From an uncultured Propionibacteriaceae bacterium (GTDB lineage: Bacteria > Actinomycetota > Actinomycetes > Propionibacteriales > Propionibacteriaceae), in the NCBI GenBank assembly GCA_936924635.1, contig CAKZHP010000037.1, positions 1-18,733 of the forward strand: a stretch of DNA of 18,733 bases, read 5' to 3'. Of this stretch, positions 7,694 to 14,183 are shown in pieces. The translations under genes were made by a program, and so were the position numbers. Under the pieces are notes generated by a model. It ran no database searches. It was given only the letters and a program-made list of their open reading frames with translations, and was not told the origin of the DNA. The first letter of the stretch is position 1. Each line of letters begins with the position of its first letter.

Positions 7694-8374
7694 TCAGGCC
7701 CAGCGGAAGGCCCAGACCGGGCTGGTCTCGAGGTGGCGGAGGTAGGCCTCGCGCGAAATGCCCTCGAAGTTCTGCGGGCAGAAGGCCTCGTGCTCGGAGG
7801 CCAGTGCCTCAAGCCCGGCGCCCGCCTCCGGTACAGCGCCCCGGAGCAGGAAGAGCGTGTCGGCGCCCAGCGCCAGGGGGACGGCGCCGTACCGCCGCTG
7901 CCACGAGCGCAGCACCGCACTCACCTCCCCGGTGCTGAGCGTGCCGGTCGAGGCGCCGGTCCATCCCGTGCGGGCAACCACGTCTGCGGGCTCGATCACG
8001 GGGACGAGGGCGATCCTGCCCTCCCCCGGTAGCGCCGGCACCAAGTCGTAGGCGACCGTCGGGTCTGCCACGTCCAGGGTTGCGGGCGCATCAGCCTTGA
8101 GGAGCGCCAGCGCGTCGTGGTTGGTGGGGTCGTCGACGTCGAGCTCGAAGGCGACGCCGGGCTCCGTGAGCACCACCGGCCACAGGCCGGTCACCGAGAA
8201 CGCCTGCGCGAGACCCACCCACACCTCGCCCGTCGACGGCACCGCCTCGGTGGTGACCCAGACCCGGCCTTCGGCCTGCTGGGCTCCCTCGGGGAGGTCG
8301 AGGTCTCCGACGCTGCAGGGGCCGTCAGCGGGAAGTACGCCTGGGGTGGCGACGACGGTGATGCGGTGGGACAT
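7694..8374 (-). CDS. DUF4253 domain-containing protein
   Basis: A 226-aa cytoplasmic protein. The start at ATG 8374 was chosen over an upstream GTG (8512) because a -10 box (TAGCGT) ends 7 nt before it and the extra 46 residues are Arg/Ser-rich and non-conserved in look. The C-terminal ~100 residues show the DUF4253 pattern: SWQRRYGAVPLALGADTLFL, then EALASEHEAFCPQNFEG and a closing VWAFRWA. The domain has no established biochemical role. The N-terminal part (SHRITVVATPGVLPADGPC, later VWVTTEAVPSTGEVWVGLAQ) is typical of longer family members. It is divergent from the EcsC-family gene and convergent with secreted protein B. Family assignment is from pattern memory and good; function is unknown. 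Confidence 0.85.
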   Translation of the reverse strand: MSHRITVVATPGVLPADGPCSVGDLDLPEGAQQAEGRVWVTTEAVPSTGEVWVGLAQAFSVTGLWPVVLTEPGVAFELDVDDPTNHDALALLKADAPATLDVADPTVAYDLVPALPGEGRIALVPVIEPADVVARTGWTGASTGTLSTGEVSAVLRSWQRRYGAVPLALGADTLFLLRGAVPEAGAGLEALASEHEAFCPQNFEGISREAYLRHLETSPVWAFRWA

Positions 8375-8381
8375 GCCGGCC

Positions 8382-8387
8382 ACGCTA
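8382..8387 (-). promoter_or_regulatory. -10 box for leaderless DUF4253 gene
   Basis: On the minus strand TAGCGT (8387-8382) lies exactly 7 nt before the ATG at 8374, and no Shine-Dalgarno is present. This is the geometry of a leaderless transcript and it decides the start codon. No clear -35 is seen. Confidence 0.5.
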
Positions 8388-8523
8388 GCCGAACGGGCTC
8401 TGAGCGCCGGCCAGCGTGAGGGAATCCTCTCCGTTGCCCGACCGCTGCCACGACAAGGGAATACACCGCGGGCGCCCGGTGCTGAGAGCGACGCAGCACC
8501 TGTTCGCCACACCGAGGAGAGTC

Positions 8524-9225
8524 ATGGGCGTTCTCGACCTGTTCCGCCGCAAGAAGGATGTCGCTACCACGAAGACGGCGCTCGAAGCTGCCCGCGACCC
8601 GCAGTCGGGAGAGACCGGGGCGGTCAGCTCGCTCATCCGCCGCATCCTGGACCTCGGCCTGGATGGCAAGGGCCCGCTGGACTCGGCGTCCGAGGTCGCT
8701 GACAAGGCCCTGCGGAAGTCGAGGGAGACCGACAAGGCCGTCGACGCCATCGTCCGGCAGCACACCGTGACCTCGGCAGGCGGAGGCTTCCTCACCAGCC
8801 TCGGTGGCTTCGTGACGATGCCGGTGGCCCTGCCGGCCAACGTCCTCGAGTTCTACGTCACCGCGACCCGCATGGTCGGGGCGATCGCCAAGGTTCGCGG
8901 CTACGACCTCTCCCGCGACGAGGTCCGCACGGCGGTCCTGCTGACCCTGGTCGGCTCCCATGCCGACGAGGTGCTCGCCAAGGCCGGCATCTCCACCGCC
9001 TCCGGCCGGGTCACCTCGATGGTGCTGGGGCGCCTCCCGCAGTCGGCACTGATGATCGTCAACAAGGCTGTCGGGTTCCGCGTGCTGAAGTCGGTCGCCG
9101 GCATGTCACTGAGCCGTCTGGGCAAGGCCATCCCGGTGCTCGGCGGCCTGGTGGGCGCTGGCCTGGACGCGACCATGATGCGGCGGATCGCGAAGCAGGC
9201 CCGTCAGGAGTTCCCGCAGCAGTGA
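8524..9225 (+). CDS. EcsC-family protein
   Basis: A 233-aa protein. The ATG at 8524 follows GAGGAG by about 5 nt, so it is preferred over an in-frame upstream ATG at 8416 whose added 36 residues look non-coding. After a charged N-terminus (FRRKKD, 7-12), the body matches the EcsC family: helical segments with Gly/Ala-rich amphipathic stretches, TSAGGGFLTSLGGFVTMPVALPANVLEFYV (83-112 region) followed by ATRMVGAIAKVRGYDLSRDEVRTAVLL, and a Gly-rich C-terminal segment (GKAIPVLGGLVGAGLDATMM, 200-219). EcsC-type proteins are probably membrane-associated; the name comes from the Bacillus ecs locus and no enzymatic activity is proven. It is a single gene with an SD leader, unlike the leaderless divergent neighbour. 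It is convergent with the LuxR-type regulator 10 nt downstream. Confidence 0.85.
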   Translation: MGVLDLFRRKKDVATTKTALEAARDPQSGETGAVSSLIRRILDLGLDGKGPLDSASEVADKALRKSRETDKAVDAIVRQHTVTSAGGGFLTSLGGFVTMPVALPANVLEFYVTATRMVGAIAKVRGYDLSRDEVRTAVLLTLVGSHADEVLAKAGISTASGRVTSMVLGRLPQSALMIVNKAVGFRVLKSVAGMSLSRLGKAIPVLGGLVGAGLDATMMRRIAKQARQEFPQQ

Positions 9226-9235
9226 CGCTGCGGGC

Positions 9236-9922
9236 TCAGCCGCCGTTCGTCGAGCTGTCCGTGCGGCGGCCAGGCTCGAACCCGTGGTGCACGCCCCACA
9301 GGACAGCCTGGCTGCGCCGGACGACGCCCATCTTCTTGTAGGCGGAGCGGATATAGCTCTTCACGGAGTTGATGCTGAGGTGCCCGCGGGCCGCGATCTC
9401 GTTGTTCGACAGGCCCTGGGTGATGAGCGCGATCACCTCGGACTCGCGCAACGTCAGCCCCTGCGCCCGGCCGGCCCAGTCACCGCCGCGGCGACCGGCC
9501 TCGCTGCTGGTCACTTCTCGGCTGGCACTCTTGCTGACGACCTTGTCTCCCCGGTTCACCCGCACCAGCGCGTCGACCAGCTCTGGCCCGGTCATGCTCT
9601 TGGCCAGGTAGCCGTGGACGCCCGCCCGGGCAGCGGAGGTGATCAGGTCGGGCGCCATGTTCCACGTGTAGACCACCACGTGCCCGATGTCGGGGTCCTC
9701 GACGAGCTTGCGGATCTGCTCGGAGTTGTCGATCGGCGCCGCGAAGCTGTCGTAGAGGGCGATGTCGATCAGGGGATGGCTGGGCTCGGTGCCGGCGCTG
9801 AGCTCGATGATCTCCACCCAGTCGGAGAACCGGGCCAGCATCGTCTCCAACCCACGCACCACGATCTCGTAGTCGTTCACCAGCGCCACACGGATGGGGC
9901 GAAGAGCAGGGGTTGAGGACAT
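9236..9922 (-). CDS. Orphan LuxR/NarL-family response regulator with atypical receiver
   Basis: A 228-aa two-domain regulator. The start at ATG 9922 is favoured over GTG 9955 because a -10 box (TAGGGT) ends 7 nt before it. The receiver domain (10-125) keeps phospho-site D58 (DIALYDSF), T86 and K108 (GYLAKS), but the usual acidic pair reads N16-D17 (RVALVNDYEIVVRG), so Mg2+ binding and phosphorylation may be altered. A linker rich in Ser/Arg/Gly (~140-160) joins the LuxR helix-turn-helix (LTLRESEVIALITQGLSNNE, then SINSVKSYIRSAYKKMGV). No kinase gene is adjacent. From memory, NDY-type receivers recur as a subfamily in Actinobacteria, so this is likely a lineage trait and not decay. Target genes are unknown. 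Confidence 0.9.
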   Translation of the reverse strand: MSSTPALRPIRVALVNDYEIVVRGLETMLARFSDWVEIIELSAGTEPSHPLIDIALYDSFAAPIDNSEQIRKLVEDPDIGHVVVYTWNMAPDLITSAARAGVHGYLAKSMTGPELVDALVRVNRGDKVVSKSASREVTSSEAGRRGGDWAGRAQGLTLRESEVIALITQGLSNNEIAARGHLSINSVKSYIRSAYKKMGVVRRSQAVLWGVHHGFEPGRRTDSSTNGG

Positions 9923-9929
9923 GGTCCAT

Positions 9930-9935
9930 ACCCTA
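9930..9935 (-). promoter_or_regulatory. -10 box for leaderless orphan regulator
   Basis: Minus-strand TAGGGT (9935-9930) sits 7 nt before the ATG at 9922 and there is no Shine-Dalgarno. It matches the leaderless pattern of several other genes here and supports the shorter N-terminus. Confidence 0.5.
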
Positions 9936-9987
9936 ATGGACCCGGGCAGTGTCACAGGTAGCCACCGCGCACTTGGCTGGGCGGATG

Positions 9988-9993
9988 TACGCT
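9988..9993 (+). promoter_or_regulatory. Possible -10 box for the 45-aa protein
   Basis: TACGCT ends 30 nt before the ATG at 10024, implying a short leader that carries the GAGGAGGAG ribosome binding site. No good -35 box is found at 16-18 nt upstream, so this is tentative. Confidence 0.35.
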
Positions 9994-10023
9994 GGCGCCC
10001 AGCGAACCCGAGGAGGAGCCCGC

Positions 10024-10161
10024 ATGTGCCGACCCGTCACCTGCCCGAGCTGCAACAAGGTCACCTGGGCCGGCTGCGGCGAGCACATCGAAGAGGCTCT
10101 GGCGGGCGTGCCCGAGAAGGACCGCTGCACCTGCGACCAGAAGACCACCGCCAAGGCCTGA
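10024..10161 (+). CDS. Conserved 45-aa Cys-rich mini-protein (putative zinc-binding)
   Basis: The ATG at 10024 follows a strong GAGGAGGAG. The 45-residue product has six cysteines and one histidine: C2, C7, C10 (CPSC), C18, H21, C35 and C37 (CTC). CxxC plus CxxH plus CxC spacing suggests a small zinc-bound fold. From memory, small proteins beginning MCRxVTCxxC with WAGCGxH are common in Actinobacteria and usually annotated as hypothetical; no function is known. A longer in-frame ORF from 9949 exists, but its extra 25 residues are ignored because the RBS and the conserved-type MCRPVTC start agree. It is divergent from the orphan regulator. Confidence 0.85.
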   Translation: MCRPVTCPSCNKVTWAGCGEHIEEALAGVPEKDRCTCDQKTTAKA

Positions 10162-10165
10162 CCCG

Positions 10166-10195
10166 CAGCGGCGCCCTCCCTCACAGCGGCGCCCT
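10166..10195. repeat. Short direct repeat between convergent genes
   Basis: CAGCGGCGCCCT occurs at 10166-10177 and again at 10184-10195. The second copy covers the last codons of the gene ending at 10181. Each copy contains the palindrome GGCGCC, so a weak 6-bp hairpin could form between them. No T-tract follows, so a terminator role is not supported. Confidence 0.4.
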
Positions 10196-11041
10196 GACCC
10201 CCGTCAGCTCGGCGGCGCGGGCGTCCCAGTCGCTCTGCGTCCGCGCGCTCAGCGCGACCGCGCGCATCAGGGCCCGCACCCGTGGGAACTGCTCCCGGTT
10301 CGCGTTGAGGCTCCACACGCCGAAGCCGAACCGCGACTCGCTCACCAGACCACCTGCCGGCGGCAGCTGGTAGCGCAGCACGATCATCTCGTCGGCCCAC
10401 GGAGTCCCCGCCCGGTCGTACTCCACGCTCACCAGGTAGGCCGTCGGAGAGAGGTCGCGCGCCACGGGCTGGTCGAGGTAGAGCGACGGGTCGATGGCCT
10501 GCGTCGACAGCACCACGAGGTCGTCCTCACGCCCGCGGAGCCTCGGCACCAGCGACCGGGTGATCACCTCCTCCGGGGTGCCACCCGGCACGGCCTGCCG
10601 CCCCTGCCCCGCCCCCGCCAGCACGCCGGAGACCAGGTCCACCCGAGGGAACCTCTCGACCACGCACGAGCGGTCGGCGGTCGAGGCGCCCGCGGCGTAC
10701 CTCACGGCCTCACCGGGCACCGGCCACAGCACCTCTCCCCCGGCCGACCACTCGACGGGGTGCCGGAAGGTGACGGCGACCTGCTGCGTGCGTGGGTCCA
10801 CCAGCTCGTGGGTCACCCATTCCTCGGTGCTGACGGCCTCGGTCGGGGCCGCCCAGGTCGGTGAGGACTGACGCTCCCACCGGTGGCGCTCAGCGGCCTG
10901 GCGCTCAGCCTCGGTCTGCTGCGTGCGCTGCTGCTGCTCCGCCACCGTGCGGTCGACCTCGCCCTTCACCGATCGAGCGGCATCGGCCACCCCGGCCGCG
11001 ACCTGGTCGCCGAACTTCTCGAACCTCTCCAGCCAGCTCAT
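10181..11041 (-). CDS. Uncharacterised protein with N-terminal coiled coil
   Basis: A 286-aa soluble protein of unknown family. The start is ATG 11041, with GAAGGGA about 9 nt upstream; the frame stays open far further upstream, but that part is antisense to the AI-2E gene and compositionally a shadow. Residues 1-25 form an amphipathic helix (MSWLERFEKFGDQVAAGVAD). Residues 27-58 are Glu/Gln/Arg-rich, probably coiled coil. The remainder (70-286) alternates short strands and loops (VAVTFRHPVEWSAGG; TAYLVSVEYDRAGTPW; EMIVLRYQLPPAGG; ESRFGFGVWSLN) ending in a helix, somewhat like Mog1/PsbP-type folds, a weak comparison. There is no signal peptide or transmembrane segment. It is divergent from the AI-2E transporter and convergent with the 45-aa gene. 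Confidence 0.8.
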   Translation of the reverse strand: MSWLERFEKFGDQVAAGVADAARSVKGEVDRTVAEQQQRTQQTEAERQAAERHRWERQSSPTWAAPTEAVSTEEWVTHELVDPRTQQVAVTFRHPVEWSAGGEVLWPVPGEAVRYAAGASTADRSCVVERFPRVDLVSGVLAGAGQGRQAVPGGTPEEVITRSLVPRLRGREDDLVVLSTQAIDPSLYLDQPVARDLSPTAYLVSVEYDRAGTPWADEMIVLRYQLPPAGGLVSESRFGFGVWSLNANREQFPRVRALMRAVALSARTQSDWDARAAELTGVRAPL

Positions 11042-11131
11042 AGCCCGTCCCTTCGCCGCCTCCCATCCTGGCACTCGTAAGGCAGCCCAGCCGCGAACCG
11101 CGTGGGGTCCGCACGAGCCGCGTACGGCACC

Positions 11132-12442
11132 ATGGTGCCCATGCAGTCTTCCGCTGAAGCCTCCCCGGCCCCGACGGCCCCGGCGGGCCGTGCCCTCAAG
11201 CTGATGGTCGGCCTCGCCGCCGTTGTCGTCGCGATGCTCGGCCTGTCCCAGCTGGCCGACATCGTCGCGCCCGCGTTCCTCGCGCTGAACCTGATGATCG
11301 TGGTGTGGCCGCTGATGGCCTTCCTCTCGAAGCGGATGCCTCGCATCGTCGCGGCCATCCTGACGGGTCTGGCCGCCATGGCGATCCTGGTGGCGTTCTT
11401 CTGGGCGCTGGGCTGGGCCGCGACCCAGTTCATCCAGGAGATCCCGCAGTACAAGGACCAGGGTGTGGCCCTGTGGCAGCAGATGCTGGACCTCGCCGAC
11501 CACTACGGCGTCACCAGCAAGCAGATCACCGACCAGCTCAAGGGCATCGACCCCAACAGCGTCGTCAGCGTCGTGAGCAGCATCGTCTCGAACGTGAGCG
11601 GCGTCGTCGGCCTGCTGGCCGTGGTGCTGTCGGTGCTCGTCTTCCTGATCATCGACTCCACCGACTTCGAGGAGCGCCTGGAGCGTCTCGGGCAGCGGCA
11701 CAAGCCGGTGCTGGTGCTGGCGCTGCAGTCGTTCGCGCAGGGCGTGCGGCGCTACTGGGTGACCTCCACCGTGTTCGGTCTCATCGTGGCCGTCGTGACC
11801 TGGCTCGGGCTGCTCTGGATCGGTGTGCCGCTGGCCCTGGTGTGGGCCGTGCTGTCGTTCGTCACCAACTACATCCCGAACATCGGCTTCGTCATCGGCC
11901 TGATCCCGGCGGCCGTGATGGGCTTCCTCACCAAGGGCGTGGTGGGGCTGGTGCTGGTCGTGGTGCTCTACTCCGTCTCGAACTTCGTGATCCAGTCGCT
12001 GATCCAGCCGAAGTTCACTGGTGAGGCCGTGGGAGTCACCACCACGGTGTCGTTCCTCTCGCTTCTGCTCTGGGCCGTGGTCCTGGGCCCGCTCGGCGCC
12101 CTGCTCGCCCTGCCGGCCACCCAGCTCGTCAAGGCGCTGGTCGTCGATGCCGACCCGAACATGCGCTGGGTGAACACGCTGATCGCGTCGAACCCGAAGA
12201 CCAGCGCAGCGCCCCCCGACGACTCCGAGGAGCGGATCCACCCCATCGACCCGCTCAGCGGGGAGGACGTGCCGGCGAGCACCGACCGCTCCATGGATCC
12301 CTCCGAGGAGGAGAGGGCGGAGACCGAGGCGCGGTCGCAGGAGACCAGCATGTTCCGCCCGGCCGACGACGAGGCCGTGGAGACCGAGCAGGTCACGCGC
12401 CACCAGCGTGGCGGCAGCACGGCGGTCGACAACTCGAAGTAG
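11132..12442 (+). CDS. AI-2E family transporter (PerM-like membrane protein)
   Basis: About 436 aa from ATG 11132. Multiple hydrophobic segments (LMVGLAAVVVAMLGLSQLAD, IVAAILTGLAAMAILVAFFW, GLLAVVLSVLVFLIIDSTD, then a dense C-terminal group) match the AI-2E/PerM family. The family signatures are visible: a central soluble stretch, the QGVRRYWVTSTVFGLIVAV region, SFVTNYIPNIGFVIGLIPA, and QSLIQPKFTGEAVGVTTTVSFLSLL. Members are proposed exporters or channels; the substrate here is unknown, and the AI-2 link should not be assumed. The tail from about residue 354 (83 residues) is hydrophilic and Asp/Glu-rich, not part of the core fold. The start is uncertain: GTG 11102, ATG 11132, GTG 11135 and ATG 11141 are all in frame and none has a clear SD; a -10-like TACGGC (11123-11128) hints at leaderless initiation near 11135. 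It converges with the next gene, with 1 nt between stops. Confidence 0.9.
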   Translation: MVPMQSSAEASPAPTAPAGRALKLMVGLAAVVVAMLGLSQLADIVAPAFLALNLMIVVWPLMAFLSKRMPRIVAAILTGLAAMAILVAFFWALGWAATQFIQEIPQYKDQGVALWQQMLDLADHYGVTSKQITDQLKGIDPNSVVSVVSSIVSNVSGVVGLLAVVLSVLVFLIIDSTDFEERLERLGQRHKPVLVLALQSFAQGVRRYWVTSTVFGLIVAVVTWLGLLWIGVPLALVWAVLSFVTNYIPNIGFVIGLIPAAVMGFLTKGVVGLVLVVVLYSVSNFVIQSLIQPKFTGEAVGVTTTVSFLSLLLWAVVLGPLGALLALPATQLVKALVVDADPNMRWVNTLIASNPKTSAAPPDDSEERIHPIDPLSGEDVPASTDRSMDPSEEERAETEARSQETSMFRPADDEAVETEQVTRHQRGGSTAVDNSK

Positions 12443-12443
12443 G

Positions 12444-14183
12444 TCAGCGGGGCACGATGTGCCCCAGCTCCACTTTCTCGATGCAGACGTTCGCGGAGGC
12501 GCCATGGACGCCGATGGTGTCGACGGGCGGCTTCGTCGACCACCAGGTGAGCACGGTGCTCCGGCCCGCGGGCAAGGTGGGCGACTTGCGTACGGCTGCG
12601 GGCTGGAGCGAGGCGTTGCCGACCAGCACGCGTGCCGGGGTGGGCGCCGCCGCGACCACGGTCACCCGGATGTCGTAGTCGGCGCCCGGCTGTGACGTGA
12701 GGGCCACCGAGTCGAGCATCGCCCTGGGCGTACAGCGGCCGGGGCCCAGCGTCACCTCGGCCTTGAACTCGGCGGGGCCGACCCGCCCGTCCGGGCCGAC
12801 GGCCATCGACCCCTCCAGCTGGTCGACGAACTCGACGTTGTCGACCATCTTGGGCAGCAGGTGGGAGCGGCTGAAGGGATACAGCCAGTCGGGGGCGATC
12901 GGCGCGGCCATGGGTCCGTCGACGACGCGTACGGTGCCCGTGGTCGGCCAGGTCGCCGTGAAGGCCTCGTGCCAGGCACGGGCAGAGGTGGCCGGGTACT
13001 GCCGCAGGGTGACGACGGCGGAGTAGGTCGTGCCGGTCATCAGCAGCACCAGCAGGCCGATGAAGGCCGTCCGGCCGGCCCGGTGGCGGCCGAGCTCCAG
13101 CACCCGGGCCCGTACGGCGGCCACGGCCAGCGCCATCAGGGTGAGGGCGCTGGCGTCGAGCTGGTAGCGCAGCTGACGCCCGGCGTCCAGGCCGAGCAGC
13201 CCGGAGCGGCCCACGGCGAGCGGCAGCTCGGCGACGAGCAGCATCACCACCCAGAACGCCAGCACCACCCGGTTGCCGCGGTGGCGCCGGATCAGCACCA
13301 CCCAGATCGCGGTCAGCATCAGCGCGGCGACGACGGCGAGCGGGACGACCAGGGCCTGCGGGACCCGTACCAGATCGAGACCGAACGTGGCGGGGACCAC
13401 GGCCAGCCCGACGGCCCGGCCGGCGAACTCGGCCGTGAGGGCGCCGGAGGCCGGCACCACGGAGCCGGCGTAGTCGCCCCTGACGTAGAGGATCAGGAAC
13501 ACCGCATCGACCACCGCGAGCACGGCCCACGCCGGCCAGCGACGCACGACCTGGGCCAGCACGGCGCGCGCGCCGCCGACGTGGACGACCAGCAGGCACC
13601 AGAGCCCGGCGAACGCGGCATAGATGGCCGACTTCTCGAAGAACGACATGGCAAGCGTGTCCACGAGGGCCAGGCCCACCAGGTGACGGGCCCGGCCGGT
13701 GCGGTAGTAGCGGGTGGCGCACCCGACCACGGACACCCCCGCGACCGCCGGCACCAGCGGTTGCATGGTGGCCGACCACCAGCCGGCGCACATCAGGAAC
13801 GACAGCGACAGGGGGACCATCAGGCCCGCGACAAATCCCCACGGGCCGGGCCTGTCCACCGTCGACTCCACCACCCGCCGGGCCGCGAGCGACGCGGCGC
13901 ACAGGATGAGCGCCGTGATGACGCTGGCGGCCAGCCAGCTCGGCCCGAACGTGTCCCAGAACAGCCGCTGCGCGACCGCGAACCCGGGCATGAAGTGGCC
14001 GAAGTAGGAGTAGCCGAGCATCTCCGGGACGCTCATGTTCGGCAGGATCAGCGCCATCAGCCAGTCGTCGACGTAGAACCACGACTGCGCGCAGACGAGG
14101 GCGGTGACCGCGGCGACCACGGCGAGCTGGACGACCCAGCCGCGTACCCGCCCTCTGACCGGCGCCGAGAGTGAGGTGCTCAT
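12444..14183 (-). CDS. Polytopic membrane protein, GT-C glycosyltransferase-like (paralogue 2)
   Basis: A 579-aa integral membrane protein. The start at ATG 14183 overlaps the stop of the upstream paralogue (ATGA), so the two are translationally coupled. About nine to eleven hydrophobic helices span residues 15-410. The first extracytoplasmic loop contains SWFYVDDWLM (D39-D40) and FGHFMPG (61-67); an acidic pair after the first helix is where GT-C enzymes (lipid-linked sugar donors) keep catalytic carboxylates, hence the tentative class. The last ~165 residues are soluble and presumably outside: a WP-x-x-G-x-VRVVDGP segment, then a beta-sandwich-like region with YDIRVTV and LTWWSTKPP, and cysteines C484 and C567, both conserved in the paralogue and probably disulfide-bonded. 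The overall plan recalls cell-wall glycosyltransferases with a terminal carbohydrate-binding domain, but no acceptor can be named. The function is inferred; the membrane topology is secure. Confidence 0.85.
   Translation of the reverse strand: MSTSLSAPVRGRVRGWVVQLAVVAAVTALVCAQSWFYVDDWLMALILPNMSVPEMLGYSYFGHFMPGFAVAQRLFWDTFGPSWLAASVITALILCAASLAARRVVESTVDRPGPWGFVAGLMVPLSLSFLMCAGWWSATMQPLVPAVAGVSVVGCATRYYRTGRARHLVGLALVDTLAMSFFEKSAIYAAFAGLWCLLVVHVGGARAVLAQVVRRWPAWAVLAVVDAVFLILYVRGDYAGSVVPASGALTAEFAGRAVGLAVVPATFGLDLVRVPQALVVPLAVVAALMLTAIWVVLIRRHRGNRVVLAFWVVMLLVAELPLAVGRSGLLGLDAGRQLRYQLDASALTLMALAVAAVRARVLELGRHRAGRTAFIGLLVLLMTGTTYSAVVTLRQYPATSARAWHEAFTATWPTTGTVRVVDGPMAAPIAPDWLYPFSRSHLLPKMVDNVEFVDQLEGSMAVGPDGRVGPAEFKAEVTLGPGRCTPRAMLDSVALTSQPGADYDIRVTVVAAAPTPARVLVGNASLQPAAVRKSPTLPAGRSTVLTWWSTKPPVDTIGVHGASANVCIEKVELGHIVPR

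Noticed and set aside
8433..8462. Possible stress-sigma promoter (GTTG ... GGGAAT) before the EcsC-family gene
   Set aside because: The 20-nt spacing is too long for the known GTTT-N15-17-GGGTAT type promoters, and both elements are imperfect.
11042..12505. N-terminal 488-residue extension of the gene at 10181-11041
   Set aside because: It is antisense to the AI-2E transporter and consists of His/Arg/Gln/Gly-rich low-complexity residues; the RBS and amphipathic start at 11041 fit better.
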